Both the position numbers and the translations under genes were made by a program. A stretch of 33,115 nucleotides of DNA from Nonomuraea zeae (GTDB taxonomy: Bacteria; Actinomycetota; Actinomycetes; Streptosporangiales; Streptosporangiaceae). This document shows positions 15,547 through 22,956 of the stretch, piece after piece. The stretch is taken from positions 1-33,115 of the forward strand of contig NZ_VCKX01000124.1 in assembly GCF_005889725.1 (NCBI RefSeq), given 5' to 3'. The first letter of the stretch is position 1. Every line of letters begins with the position of its first letter. A model generated the notes under the pieces. It saw only the letters and a list, made by a program, of their open reading frames with translations. It had not been told where the DNA came from and did not search any database.

Positions 15547-16376
15547 TGGGCACTCCCAGCCTGGTGGGTCGCAATGTACTGGTCGAACTCAGCCTGCGGA
15601 ACGAGCTTCACCGAGAACAGCATCCGGCTGTGGTCGACACCGCACAGTTCGGCGCAGCGGCCTGCGTAGACGTCCGGCTTGTTGAGCGTCGTGATCTCGA
15701 ACTTGCGGCCCGGGTTGTCCTCGCGGATGCCGGGGATGACGTCACGCTTGAACAGGAACGCGGGCACCCAGAAGGAGTGGATGACGTCTTCGGTCGACAG
15801 GTCGAACTCGACCTTCGAGTTCACCGGCAGGACCAGCTGGGGGCCCTGGTGGTAGTCGCTGACCGGCATGCCCGCGACGGGCGCCAGCGTCTTGCCGTTG
15901 ACGGTGGTGGTGAAGCGCCAGCTCCACTGGAACGCCTCCACCTTCACCTTGACCGGCGCGTCGCCGACGACGCGGGTGATGGCCTCGCTGTCGCGGGCGG
16001 TGAAGAAGAAGAACACCGACACCATCACGAGCGGGATCAAGGTGTAGAGGATCTCGATCGGCAGGTTGTAACGCACCTGCGGCGGGAGCTCTGCCTTGGT
16101 CGTCTTGCGCTTGCGATGGAAGATCGCAGCCCACACGATCAGCACGATGACGACGGCGCCCGTGGCGAGTGCGGCGATCCAGGCCCCGTTCCACAGGTTC
16201 TGAACCACGCCACCCTCTGTGGTGACGTGGTCGGGAAGAAGGCCGCGAGACCAGTCGGCCTCGGGGACGTCATTAGCACACGCCGTAGCAGTGGCCAGCA
16301 GCAACGCCAAAGCGGCGGCGCGCGGCACCCTGCGCCGGGCCAACGAACGCCGCGTCGTACGGCGAGTCGGACTCAC
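15543..16376 (-). CDS. ctaC: Cytochrome c oxidase subunit II, lipoprotein with CuA site
   Basis: Receives electrons from QcrC at the binuclear CuA centre and passes them to CtaD. The start is GTG 16376, giving 277 residues. An Arg-rich N-terminus and a signal ending ATATAC make Cys33 the probable lipidation site. Two membrane helices follow (about 64-86 and 106-126), then the outer cupredoxin domain. CuA ligands are His200 (DVIHSFW), Cys241, Glu243, Cys245, His249 and Met252 (GRCAELCGVDHSRM). It is the first gene of ctaC-ctaD-ctaF. A hairpin lies in its probable leader, and the cysteine desulfurase gene is divergent from it. Confidence 0.97.
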   Translation of the reverse strand: MSPTRRTTRRSLARRRVPRAAALALLLATATACANDVPEADWSRGLLPDHVTTEGGVVQNLWNGAWIAALATGAVVIVLIVWAAIFHRKRKTTKAELPPQVRYNLPIEILYTLIPLVMVSVFFFFTARDSEAITRVVGDAPVKVKVEAFQWSWRFTTTVNGKTLAPVAGMPVSDYHQGPQLVLPVNSKVEFDLSTEDVIHSFWVPAFLFKRDVIPGIREDNPGRKFEITTLNKPDVYAGRCAELCGVDHSRMLFSVKLVPQAEFDQYIATHQAGSAQ

Positions 16377-16399
16377 GGATCGCCTACCCCACAGATGAA

Positions 16400-16422
16400 G
16401 CCCAAGAGTCTCTCCCTTGGGC
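16400..16422 (-). promoter_or_regulatory. Hairpin in the ctaC leader region
   Basis: GCCCAAG (16400-16406) and CTTGGGC (16416-16422) form a perfect 7-bp stem with a 9-base loop, 23 bases before the ctaC GTG. It could act in the mRNA leader or be a dimeric protein site. I do not recognise a known motif. Confidence 0.35.
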
Positions 16423-16519
16423 GCTCGTATTTCCAGAATGCACAGCTGATTGCAGACACATTAGCGTGCAGGTGCCCCGCCCTCCCGCGCGACCCCTCGG
16501 TGGCGCCGCAAGTGGGACG

Positions 16520-17662
16520 ATGAGTCTCGTGGCGTATTTCGACGCGGCTTCTAGCGAGCCGCTCCACCCTCAGGCACGCGAAGCGCTGCTGGCGGCGATC
16601 GACGTCGGCTGGGCCGACCCCGCGAGACTCTACGGCCAGGCCCGCCGCGCGCACCTGTTGCTGGAACAGGCTCGCACGGAGGTCGCCGAGGCACTCGGCG
16701 CGCGCCCCGACGAGGTGTCGTTCACCTCGTCCGGCACGCAGGCCGCGCATCTCGGCGTCCTCGGCACCCTACACGGCAGGCGCAGAGCCGGTCGCCATCT
16801 GGTGACGAGCGCGGTCGAGCACTCCAGCGTGCTGCACGCCGGTGGCGTGCACGAACGCGACGGCGGCACGGTCGAGACCGTGGGCGTGGATCTGACCGGC
16901 CGGGTCGATCCGGCGGCCTTCGCCGAGGCGGTCGCGCGCCCCGGCACGGCACTGGCCTGCCTGCAGACGGCCAACCACGAGGTCGGCACCCTGCAGCCGG
17001 TCGAGGAGGTCGCCGCCGCGTGCCGGTCGCACGGCGTCCCGCTCCTGGTGGACGCGGCTCAGACGGCAGGCCGGATGCCGGTGCCGCCGGGCTGGTCGGT
17101 GCTGACCGCCAGCGCCCACAAGTGGGGCGGCCCGGCCGGGGTCGGGGTGCTGGTGGTGCGCAAGGGCACCAGGTTCCGCTCGTTCCTGCCCGAGGACGAG
17201 CGGGAGCGGCGGCGGGTGCCGGGCTTCGAGAACGTCCCCGGCATCGTGGCCGCCGCGGCGGCCCTGCGCGCGATGGCCGCCGAGGCGGCGCAGGAGCAGG
17301 CGCGGCTCTCCGAGCTCGTCACCCGGATCCGGGAGACGGTCCCGAAGATCGTCCCCGACGTCGAGGTGATCGGTGACCCGGTAGGCCGGGCACCGCACAT
17401 CGTGACCTTCTCGTGCCTGTACGTGGACGGTGAGGCGTTGCTGACCGAGCTCGACAAGGCCGGATTCGCCGTATCGTCCGGAAGTTCGTGCACCGCTAGT
17501 ACGCTTCGTCCATCGCACGTCCTGGAAGCCATGGGCGTGCTGACGCATGGGAATGTCCGGGTGTCGCTGCCCAGGGGCGCGTCCGCGGCGGAGGTCGACA
17601 GGTTTCTCGCCGTGCTGCCCGATATGGTGCGTCGCATCCGCCAGGACGCAGGAGTCGCATGA
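16520..17662 (+). CDS. Cysteine desulfurase (NifS/IscS-like, class V aminotransferase fold)
   Basis: PLP enzyme that removes sulfur from cysteine as a persulfide; 380 residues from ATG 16520. Visible residues: His101 (AVEHSS) over the PLP ring, Asp178 in LLVDAAQ, the Schiff-base Lys201 in SAHKWGG, and the catalytic Cys324 in SSGSSCTAST. The ATGA overlap with the TusA-like gene argues that the persulfide is passed to that carrier. No IscU-type scaffold is adjacent, so this is more likely a sulfur-relay enzyme (tRNA thiolation, cofactor sulfuration) than the main Fe-S assembly desulfurase; that is inference. In-frame GTG 16529 is an alternative start. No strong Shine-Dalgarno is visible. Confidence 0.93.
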   Translation: MSLVAYFDAASSEPLHPQAREALLAAIDVGWADPARLYGQARRAHLLLEQARTEVAEALGARPDEVSFTSSGTQAAHLGVLGTLHGRRRAGRHLVTSAVEHSSVLHAGGVHERDGGTVETVGVDLTGRVDPAAFAEAVARPGTALACLQTANHEVGTLQPVEEVAAACRSHGVPLLVDAAQTAGRMPVPPGWSVLTASAHKWGGPAGVGVLVVRKGTRFRSFLPEDERERRRVPGFENVPGIVAAAAALRAMAAEAAQEQARLSELVTRIRETVPKIVPDVEVIGDPVGRAPHIVTFSCLYVDGEALLTELDKAGFAVSSGSSCTASTLRPSHVLEAMGVLTHGNVRVSLPRGASAAEVDRFLAVLPDMVRRIRQDAGVA

Positions 17663-17904
17663 CCGAGGTCACCCAGCCCGCTTTGACGATCGACGCGCTC
17701 GGGAAGAAGTGCCCGATCCCGATCATCATGCTCGCCGAGCAGATCAACTATGTGCCGCTCAACGCCGTGGTGGCGGTGCTGGCCGACGATCCCGCGGCCT
17801 ACAACGACGTGCCCGCGTGGTGCCGGCTGAAGTCGCATCGCCACGTGGGCTCGTACGAGCTGCCCGGGGGTGGCTGGGCGATCCACGTCAGGCGCAACTA
17901 CTGA
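17659..17904 (+). CDS. TusA-family sulfur carrier protein
   Basis: An 81-residue protein of the TusA/SirA fold. The sulfur-binding Cys18 is in the hallmark CPxP motif (KKCPIPI), followed by the typical amphipathic helix. In this family the Cys accepts a persulfide from a cysteine desulfurase and delivers it to a thiolation pathway. The ATG overlaps the desulfurase stop by 4 bases, so donor and carrier are made together. A second Cys (PAWCRLKSH) corresponds to the less conserved part. The final acceptor is unknown. A long hairpin lies between this stop and the CBS gene. Confidence 0.92.
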   Translation: MTEVTQPALTIDALGKKCPIPIIMLAEQINYVPLNAVVAVLADDPAAYNDVPAWCRLKSHRHVGSYELPGGGWAIHVRRNY

Positions 17905-17917
17905 TATTCGGGGTAGG

Positions 17918-17956
17918 GGCTTTCCGTCAGAAGTCACCGACTTCCGGGGGAAAGCC
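17918..17956 (+). promoter_or_regulatory. RBS-sequestering hairpin before the CBS gene
   Basis: Two nested perfect inverted repeats share one axis. The outer stem is GGCTTTCC (17918-17925) with GGAAAGCC (17949-17956). The inner stem is GAAGTC (17930-17935) with GACTTC (17939-17944) around an ACC loop. The 3' outer arm contains the purine-rich ribosome binding site (GGGGGAAAG) and ends directly at the ATG at 17957, so the folded RNA would hide the start site. It does not match a riboswitch class I know. Confidence 0.6.
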
Positions 17957-18400
17957 ATGACCGACGGATGTGAGACCGCCCGTGACGTGATGAGCACGGG
18001 CGCGGAGTGCGTCCCCGCGCACGAGACGCTCGACCGGGCGGCGCAGCTGATGCGCGACCACGACGTGGGCGCGCTGCCGGTCTGCGGCGCCGATGACCGG
18101 GTGCAGGGCATCATCACCGACCGTGACATCGTGGTGAAGTGCGTCGCCGCCGGGCACGACCCGGCCACGGTGACGGCGGGCGAGCTCGCCACCGGGCTGG
18201 TCTGGATCCCGGCGAGCGCCACCGTGGAGGAGGCGCTCGCGCGGATGGAGGAGCACCAGATCAAGCGGCTGCCGGTGATGGACGGCGACCGGATCGTGGG
18301 CATGATCAGCGAGGCGGACCTGGCCAGGCACCTGCCCGACGGCCAGCTGGCCGAGTTCGTGCACCGCGTCTACGCCTCGCGCACGCCCAACGACGACTGA
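17957..18400 (+). CDS. Tandem CBS-domain protein
   Basis: A 147-residue cytoplasmic protein made only of two CBS motifs (about 9-65 and 75-132), forming one Bateman module. Typical pieces are DVMSTGAECV, GALPVCGADDRVQGIITDRDIV and RLPVMDGDRIVGMISEADLA. Such proteins bind adenine nucleotides or similar ligands and act as sensors. The ATG at 17957 has an excellent GGGGGAAAG site, but it lies inside a hairpin. A frame extension to 17870 overlaps the TusA-like gene and was rejected. The gene is 52 bases downstream of the TusA-like gene and may share its transcript, so a link to sulfur or adenylate status is possible but unproven. Confidence 0.9.
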   Translation: MTDGCETARDVMSTGAECVPAHETLDRAAQLMRDHDVGALPVCGADDRVQGIITDRDIVVKCVAAGHDPATVTAGELATGLVWIPASATVEEALARMEEHQIKRLPVMDGDRIVGMISEADLARHLPDGQLAEFVHRVYASRTPNDD

Positions 18401-18416
18401 GCGGCCCGGAGGCCGC
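18401..18416. terminator. Small GC hairpin between convergent genes
   Basis: GCGGCC-CGGA-GGCCGC starts immediately after the CBS stop and lies 38 bases from the adenosine kinase stop. The 6-bp stem is short and there is no U-tract. Confidence 0.4.
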
Positions 18417-18454
18417 CGCGTCGCGTCAGATGGTCACGCGCAGGGGGCGGTCCG

Positions 18455-19441
18455 TCAGGGGTGGTAGCAGCGGACGTAGCCGGCGACCTCCGTGGCCGCC
18501 TCGGCGCCGTACGCGGCGCCGAACCGCTCGAGGAAGCCCTTCTGCCCCAGCTCGTACTCCTGGCCGCCGACGCGCTCCAGCACATGGGTGGCGGTCAGGT
18601 TGCCGAGCTGGCCGCAGCGCTCCAGCGGCAGCCCCCAGGCTACGCCGGACAGGAAGCCGGCCCTGAAGGCGTCGCCGACGCCGGTGGGGTCGGCCTTGCC
18701 CACCTCGGGGGCGGGGGCGACCTGGATGGACGGCTCGCCCTGGCGGTCGATGACGGCGCCCTTGGGGCCGAGCGTGGTGACGCGGACTCCGACCCGGGCG
18801 AGGATCTCCTCGTCGGTCCAGCCGGTCTTCTGCTCGATGAGCCCCTTCTCGTAGTCGTTGGAGAACAGGTAGGCGGCGCCGTCCACGAGCTTGCGGATGT
18901 CCTCGTCGGCCATGCGCGCGAGCTGCTGGGAGATGTCGGCGGCGAACGGGATGCCGCGCTGGCGGCACTCGTCGGTGTGGCGCAGCATCGCGTCGGGGTC
19001 GTTGGGGCTGATCAGCACCAGGTCGAGGCCGCCGATGCGGTCCGCGACGGGCTTCAGCTCGATCAGCCGGGCCTCGGCCATGGCCCCGGTGTAGAACGAG
19101 GCGATCTGGTTGTGGTGCTCATCCGTGGTGCACAGGAAACGCGCGGTGTGCTGGGTCTCCGAGATGTGCACGGACGCGCAGTCGACGCCGTGGCGCTCCA
19201 GCCACGACCGGTAGTCGGCGAAGTCGCTGCCGACGGCTCCCACGAGGACCGGCTTGAGGCCGAGACAGGCCATGCCGAAGGCGATGTTCGCGGCGCAGCC
19301 GCCGCGACGAATCTGAAGGTCATCGACCAGGAACGAGAGTGACACCCGGTCCAGTTGCTCGGCGATGAGCTGATCGCCGAAGCTTCCTGGGAAGGTCATC
19401 AGGTGGTCTGTCGCGATGGAGCCGGTGACGGCGATGCGCAC
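18455..19441 (-). CDS. adoK: Adenosine kinase, PfkB family
   Basis: Phosphorylates adenosine to AMP with ATP (purine salvage). The 328-residue protein resembles mycobacterial AdoK as I remember it: IAVTGSIATDHLM at the start, LSFLVDDL, a GG-containing sugar site (RRGGCAANIAFG), HTARFLCTTD, AYLFSNDYE, and the PfkB signature DPTGVGDAFRAGFL with catalytic Asp257. The GTG at 19441 is preceded by GAGGAAG; the 23-codon upstream extension lacks a site and homology. Its neighbours, an A-type Fe-S protein and ctaC nearby, repeat the mycobacterial order. A different ribokinase-family nucleoside substrate cannot be excluded. Confidence 0.92.
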   Translation of the reverse strand: MRIAVTGSIATDHLMTFPGSFGDQLIAEQLDRVSLSFLVDDLQIRRGGCAANIAFGMACLGLKPVLVGAVGSDFADYRSWLERHGVDCASVHISETQHTARFLCTTDEHHNQIASFYTGAMAEARLIELKPVADRIGGLDLVLISPNDPDAMLRHTDECRQRGIPFAADISQQLARMADEDIRKLVDGAAYLFSNDYEKGLIEQKTGWTDEEILARVGVRVTTLGPKGAVIDRQGEPSIQVAPAPEVGKADPTGVGDAFRAGFLSGVAWGLPLERCGQLGNLTATHVLERVGGQEYELGQKGFLERFGAAYGAEAATEVAGYVRCYHP

Positions 19442-19496
19442 GGGATTCTTCTTCCTCGTTGTCAGCAAGCCAATGGGCCCCACGAGGATACGCGAA

Positions 19497-19526
19497 GGTC
19501 CCGCACGCACAAAGGCGAGCGGGACC
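19497..19526 (-). terminator. Hairpin after the A-type Fe-S carrier gene
   Basis: GGTCCCGC and GCGGGACC (19497-19504 with 19519-19526) form a perfect 8-bp stem with a 14-base loop in the 98-base gap before adoK. Only two T follow on the minus strand. Confidence 0.45.
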
Positions 19527-19539
19527 CGGCGGCCACCGA

Positions 19540-19893
19540 CTAGTTGAACGAGTCGCCGCAGGCACAGGAGCCCGTGGCGTTGGGGTTGTCGATGGTGAAG
19601 CCCTGCTTCTCGATGGTGTCCACGAAGTCGATGGAGGCACCCATCAGGTAAGGAGCGCTCATCCGGTCGGTGACCACGCTGACGCCGCCGAAGTCCGACA
19701 CGACGTCGCCGTCCATCGAGCGGTCATCGAAGAAGAGCTGGTAACGCAGGCCGGAGCAACCGCCCGGTTGCACGGCGACCCTCAGCTGCAGACCTTCTTC
19801 ACCCTGCTGCTCCAGCAGGTTCTTGACCTTGGCGGCGGCCGCGTCAGTCAGGATCAGGCCCTGTGCCGTGGTCTCGCTGCTCTCAACCGTCAT
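19540..19893 (-). CDS. erpA: A-type Fe-S cluster insertion protein (HesB/IscA/ErpA family)
   Basis: A 117-residue carrier that accepts Fe-S clusters and hands them to apo-proteins in the cytoplasm. The three conserved ligands are Cys46 in PGGCSGLRY and Cys110/Cys112 in GSCACG. The ATG at 19893 has GGGAG 8 bases upstream. It is divergent from nadA, whose product needs a 4Fe-4S cluster, and lies near the Rieske gene cluster; both are plausible recipients. The symbol reflects the usual actinobacterial annotation; IscA versus ErpA cannot be separated by sequence alone. Longer in-frame extension (to 20193) runs into nadA and is not credible. Confidence 0.92.
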   Translation of the reverse strand: MTVESSETTAQGLILTDAAAAKVKNLLEQQGEEGLQLRVAVQPGGCSGLRYQLFFDDRSMDGDVVSDFGGVSVVTDRMSAPYLMGASIDFVDTIEKQGFTIDNPNATGSCACGDSFN

Positions 19894-20024
19894 CTGCTGA
19901 CTCCCTAACCCGGCTGTCTGTTTCCGACGTCCTTCTAATGACGCTACCAACACCTGGGCGATGCCACACATTCCCGGTCCGGCTCCCCCCGGAATAACCA
20001 CGAATGTCGGTGTGTCATGATGAG

Positions 20025-20043
20025 TATCGTCAAACCGACGATA
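20025..20043. promoter_or_regulatory. 19-bp perfect inverted repeat upstream of nadA (candidate operator)
   Basis: TATCGTC-AAACC-GACGATA directly precedes the nadA ribosome binding site. The left arm (TATCGT) also fits TANNNT, so a bound dimer could block initiation; as RNA, it would form a stem-loop 1 base before the AAGGGGG. I cannot assign it to a known NAD regulator. Confidence 0.5.
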
Positions 20044-20056
20044 AGGGGGTATGGCC

Positions 20057-21208
20057 ATGGCCACCCAGACTGGGCTGCCACTCTTCGTCCTCGGCCGCAG
20101 CGCCGATCCGCACAGCGAGAAGGGGGTCGACTGTCCCGGCGAGCTGCCGCCCGCCTCCGACCCCGATCTGGTGGAGCGGGCTCGCCGGGCCAAGGAGGCG
20201 CTCGGCGACCGCCTGTTCGTGCTCGGCCACCACTACCAGCGCGACGAGGTCATCCAGTTCGCCGACGTGACGGGTGACTCCTTCAAGCTCGCCCAGCAGG
20301 CGGCGGCCAGGCCGGAGGCGGAGTTCATCGTCTTCTGCGGGGTGCACTTCATGGCCGAGTCCGCCGACATCCTGACCGGGGACGCGCAGAAGGTGGTCCT
20401 GCCCGACCTGGCGGCCGGTTGCTCCATGGCGGACATGGCCACGTTCGACCAGGTCGAGGAGTGCTGGGACGCCTTGGAGGACGCGGGGCTGGCCGAGCAG
20501 GTGATCCCGGTCACATACATGAACTCCAGCGCCGACATCAAGGCTTTCTGCGGCAGGAACGGCGGCGCCGTCTGCACCTCCTCCAACGCCCGCCGCGCCC
20601 TCGACTGGGCGTTCGAGCAGGGCCAGAAGGTGCTGTTCCTGCCCGACCAGCACCTGGGCCGCAACACTGCGGTGCTGGAGATGGGGATGACCCTGGAGGA
20701 CTGCGTCGTCTGGAACCCGCACCGGCCGAACGGCGGTCTCACGCAGGAGCAGCTGGAGCGGGCCAGGATGATCCTCTGGCGCGGGCACTGCTCGGTGCAC
20801 GGCCGCTTCACGGCCGAGTCGGTGGACGACGTACGCGCGCGGATCCCCGGGGTGAACGTGCTGGTGCACCCCGAGTGCCGGCACGAGGTCGTGCTCAAGG
20901 CCGACCACGTGGGCTCGACCGAGCACATCATCAAGACGCTGGAGGCGGCTCCGGCGGGGTCGAGCTGGGCGATCGGCACCGAGCTGAACCTGGTCAAGCG
21001 CCTGGCGCAGACGTTCCCCGACAAGAACATCTCGTTCCTGGACAAGACGGTCTGCTACTGCTCGACGATGAACCGGATCGACCTGCCGCACCTGGTGTGG
21101 GCCCTGGAGTCGCTGGTCCTGGGCGACGTCGTCAACCAGATCACGGTGGACGAGGACACCACCCACTGGGCCAAGGTCGCCCTGGACCGCATGCTCGCCC
21201 TGCCGTAG
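20057..21208 (+). CDS. nadA: Quinolinate synthase, 4Fe-4S
   Basis: Condenses iminoaspartate with dihydroxyacetone phosphate to quinolinate in de novo NAD synthesis. It has 383 residues from ATG 20057, which is 7 bases from AAGGGGG; ATG 20051 is too close to that site. Motifs include LGHHYQRDEVIQFADVTGDS, FCGVHFMAE (Cys94), LAAGCSMAD, YMNSSADIKA, HPECRHEV (Cys274) and TVCYCSTMNRI (Cys333/Cys335). Cys94, Cys274 and one of the last pair are the expected cluster ligands. nadB and nadC, usually next to nadA, are not in the window; the gene looks monocistronic, with its own operator-like repeat and terminator. Confidence 0.97.
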   Translation: MATQTGLPLFVLGRSADPHSEKGVDCPGELPPASDPDLVERARRAKEALGDRLFVLGHHYQRDEVIQFADVTGDSFKLAQQAAARPEAEFIVFCGVHFMAESADILTGDAQKVVLPDLAAGCSMADMATFDQVEECWDALEDAGLAEQVIPVTYMNSSADIKAFCGRNGGAVCTSSNARRALDWAFEQGQKVLFLPDQHLGRNTAVLEMGMTLEDCVVWNPHRPNGGLTQEQLERARMILWRGHCSVHGRFTAESVDDVRARIPGVNVLVHPECRHEVVLKADHVGSTEHIIKTLEAAPAGSSWAIGTELNLVKRLAQTFPDKNISFLDKTVCYCSTMNRIDLPHLVWALESLVLGDVVNQITVDEDTTHWAKVALDRMLALP

Positions 21209-21275
21209 CCCCGGCCCTGGTCAGAGCTACCCCGCGAGCTGCGCTCCGGCCCGATCCGGGCTCGCCCGCGACCTG

Positions 21276-21312
21276 GTCCGGCCGTCAGGGGCCGTTCCCC
21301 TGGCGGCCGGAC
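21276..21312. terminator. Shared hairpin terminator between nadA and the alpha/beta hydrolase gene
   Basis: A 16-bp stem (21276-21291 with 21297-21312), perfect except for one G-T pair, carries a 5-base loop. It lies between convergent stops at 21208 and 21333. Confidence 0.8.
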
Positions 21313-21332
21313 GTTTCGCCGGGACGGCCGGT

Positions 21333-22244
21333 TCAGGCCGTCAGGAAGGCTCTCACCGCCGCCTGGAACCCGTCGGGGTCCTCGGTCCACGGCAGATGAC
21401 CTGCGCCTTCGAGGACCACGCGGGACACCCGGGGCAGCGCCCGCTCCAGCGAGTCGACGGCCCAGCGCGGGCGGATGTCCTCGGCGCCGTCCACGATCAG
21501 CACGGGAACGTCCGAGGCCGCGCACCGCGCGTGCAGCTCGGGGGCGCCCCACGTCCGGCGGCCCTCGGCGTTGATGGCGGCGTTGCACGCGAAGTTCACC
21601 CCGAGCCAGGGCGTCGCCATGCGCTCGGCCTGCTCCCGCGCCCAGCTGTGGTCCTGGCCGTGGTCCTGGTCGCGGTCCTGCCCGCGGTCCTCGTGGTCCT
21701 GGCCGTGGTCGGCGAAGTCCGCCGTCCACTGCAGCACCGACAGCTCCCGGTCCTCGGCGTCCGTGCGTTCCTTGTCGTTGAGCTCGCTCCAGCGCTCCAG
21801 GTCCCCGCCCAGCCTCGCGCGCAGGTTGCGGCCGTACTCATCCCGCCAGGGCGCGCCCGGGTCGATGCCCGTGCCGGCGACGTAGATCAGCCCGCGCACG
21901 TGCTCCGGGTGGTCCAGCGTGTAGCGCAACGCGAGCTGGGCGCCCCACGAGTGGCCGAGCAGCACCATGTCCGAGAGCCCGAAATGGCGGCGGACGGCGT
22001 CGAGGTCGGCCATCGTCCTGGCCATCGAATAGGGCCCCGTCCGCTGGGAGCGGCCGCATCCGCGCTGGTCCCAGCGGTGCACGGCCGCGACGCCGGACAG
22101 CGGCCCGGCCACGTCCTCCAGGGTGTCCCACAGCCCGGGGCCTCCATGGCAGAAGACCACCGGACATCCCTCACCCGTCCTGACCGCCCACAGCGATACC
22201 CCGTCCTCCGTCAGCACCGTCTCAGCCCGCGTGATCTCTGCCAT
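21333..22244 (-). CDS. Alpha/beta hydrolase, proline iminopeptidase-like
   Basis: A 303-residue serine hydrolase. The oxyanion motif HGGPG (33-37), nucleophile elbow GHSWGA (Ser99), acidic residue in GAEDIRP (Asp256) and GAGHLPW (His283) give a complete catalytic triad. HGGPG with DQRGCGRS is typical of prolyl aminopeptidases, but the cap domain decides substrate, so peptidase activity is not assured. Residues about 179-199 are a low-complexity insert of Asp, Gln, His, Arg and Gly within the cap, coded by a tandem repeat. No strong Shine-Dalgarno precedes the ATG at 22244. The SIMPL gene ends 28 bases upstream on the same strand. Confidence 0.9.
   Translation of the reverse strand: MAEITRAETVLTEDGVSLWAVRTGEGCPVVFCHGGPGLWDTLEDVAGPLSGVAAVHRWDQRGCGRSQRTGPYSMARTMADLDAVRRHFGLSDMVLLGHSWGAQLALRYTLDHPEHVRGLIYVAGTGIDPGAPWRDEYGRNLRARLGGDLERWSELNDKERTDAEDRELSVLQWTADFADHGQDHEDRGQDRDQDHGQDHSWAREQAERMATPWLGVNFACNAAINAEGRRTWGAPELHARCAASDVPVLIVDGAEDIRPRWAVDSLERALPRVSRVVLEGAGHLPWTEDPDGFQAAVRAFLTA
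21647..21711. repeat. Tandem GGTCCTGGCCGT-type repeat inside the hydrolase gene
   Basis: About five imperfect 9-15-base copies of a GGTCCTGG/CGGTCCTG unit encode, on the minus strand, alternating D-H-G-Q-D and D-R-G-Q-D. The repeat stays in frame. Confidence 0.6.
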
Positions 22245-22272
22245 GGCGGCCAGTCTGGCCGAGGGGCCGGGG

Positions 22273-22872
22273 CTAGGCGAAGTCGTATCCGACCTCGACG
22301 CTCACCGAGAGGGTCTGGCTGCCGGGGCTGACCGAGGGCGCGCTCTCCGCCATCGCGACCTGTGCCCGCAGGGGTCGCGGGCCGCCCATGACCTGCTCGC
22401 TCACCGAGACGACCCGGCCCAGCGGGCGGCCGGCCAGCTCGGCGTACTGGGCCGCCTTGGCCGCGGCGTCCCTGAAGGCCTGCGTCCTGGCGTCCTTCAG
22501 CGCCTTGCCGGGGTCCGACAGCTCGAAGGCCAGCCCGTTGAGCCTGGCCTCCTCCCCCACCCCGGCCACCGTGTCGATGACGTGGTCGGCGCGGGCCACG
22601 TCGCGGACGACGACCTCCACGCCCTGCGCCGCGCGGTAGGCGGCCACCTTCGGGTACGCCTCGTACTCGGGGCCCAGCGACAGCTCCACCGTGCGTACGT
22701 CCTGCGCGGCGACCCCGGCCTCCCTCAGCGCCTCGGCCAGCCGGGCGGCGGCGGCGCGGACGGCGGCGAACGACTCCGCGGCCGACGCCCTGCGCACCTC
22801 GACCCCCGCGTGCAGCCGCAGCATGTCGGGCGCGGCCAGGACGGCGCCTTCGCCGACGACGGTGATGTCCAC
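22273..22872 (-). CDS. SIMPL domain (DUF541) protein
   Basis: A 199-residue protein matching the SIMPL family: VTVVGEG-like opening (ITVVGEGAVLAAPD), a VEVRRASAAESFAAV helix start, a DVRTVELSLGPEYE strand, and a QAFRDAAAKAAQYAELAG helix preceding LGRVVSVSE. GTG 22872 has AAGGGGG 5 bases upstream and is preferred over ATG 22896. No signal peptide is visible, unlike many SIMPL proteins, so a cytoplasmic location is likely. Members are linked to oxidative stress and signalling complexes, but no biochemical role is certain. It lies 84 bases downstream of the kinase gene and 28 bases upstream of the hydrolase gene. Confidence 0.9.
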   Translation of the reverse strand: MDITVVGEGAVLAAPDMLRLHAGVEVRRASAAESFAAVRAAAARLAEALREAGVAAQDVRTVELSLGPEYEAYPKVAAYRAAQGVEVVVRDVARADHVIDTVAGVGEEARLNGLAFELSDPGKALKDARTQAFRDAAAKAAQYAELAGRPLGRVVSVSEQVMGGPRPLRAQVAMAESAPSVSPGSQTLSVSVEVGYDFA

Positions 22873-22956
22873 GCGTACCCCCTTGGGTGGCCCCATCGAA
22901 CGGGTTCGGACCCCGATCCTAGGCCGTGTGCCCGCTCCGGCGAAGGATCCGCCGGA

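Noticed and set aside
18461..19342. Plus-strand frame of 293 codons opposite adoK
   Set aside because: Antisense shadow; the PfkB signature and all nucleoside-kinase motifs are on the minus strand.
19894..20056. tRNA or small RNA gene in the erpA-nadA gap
   Set aside because: No cloverleaf or CCA end is visible; the only structure is the 19-bp inverted repeat.
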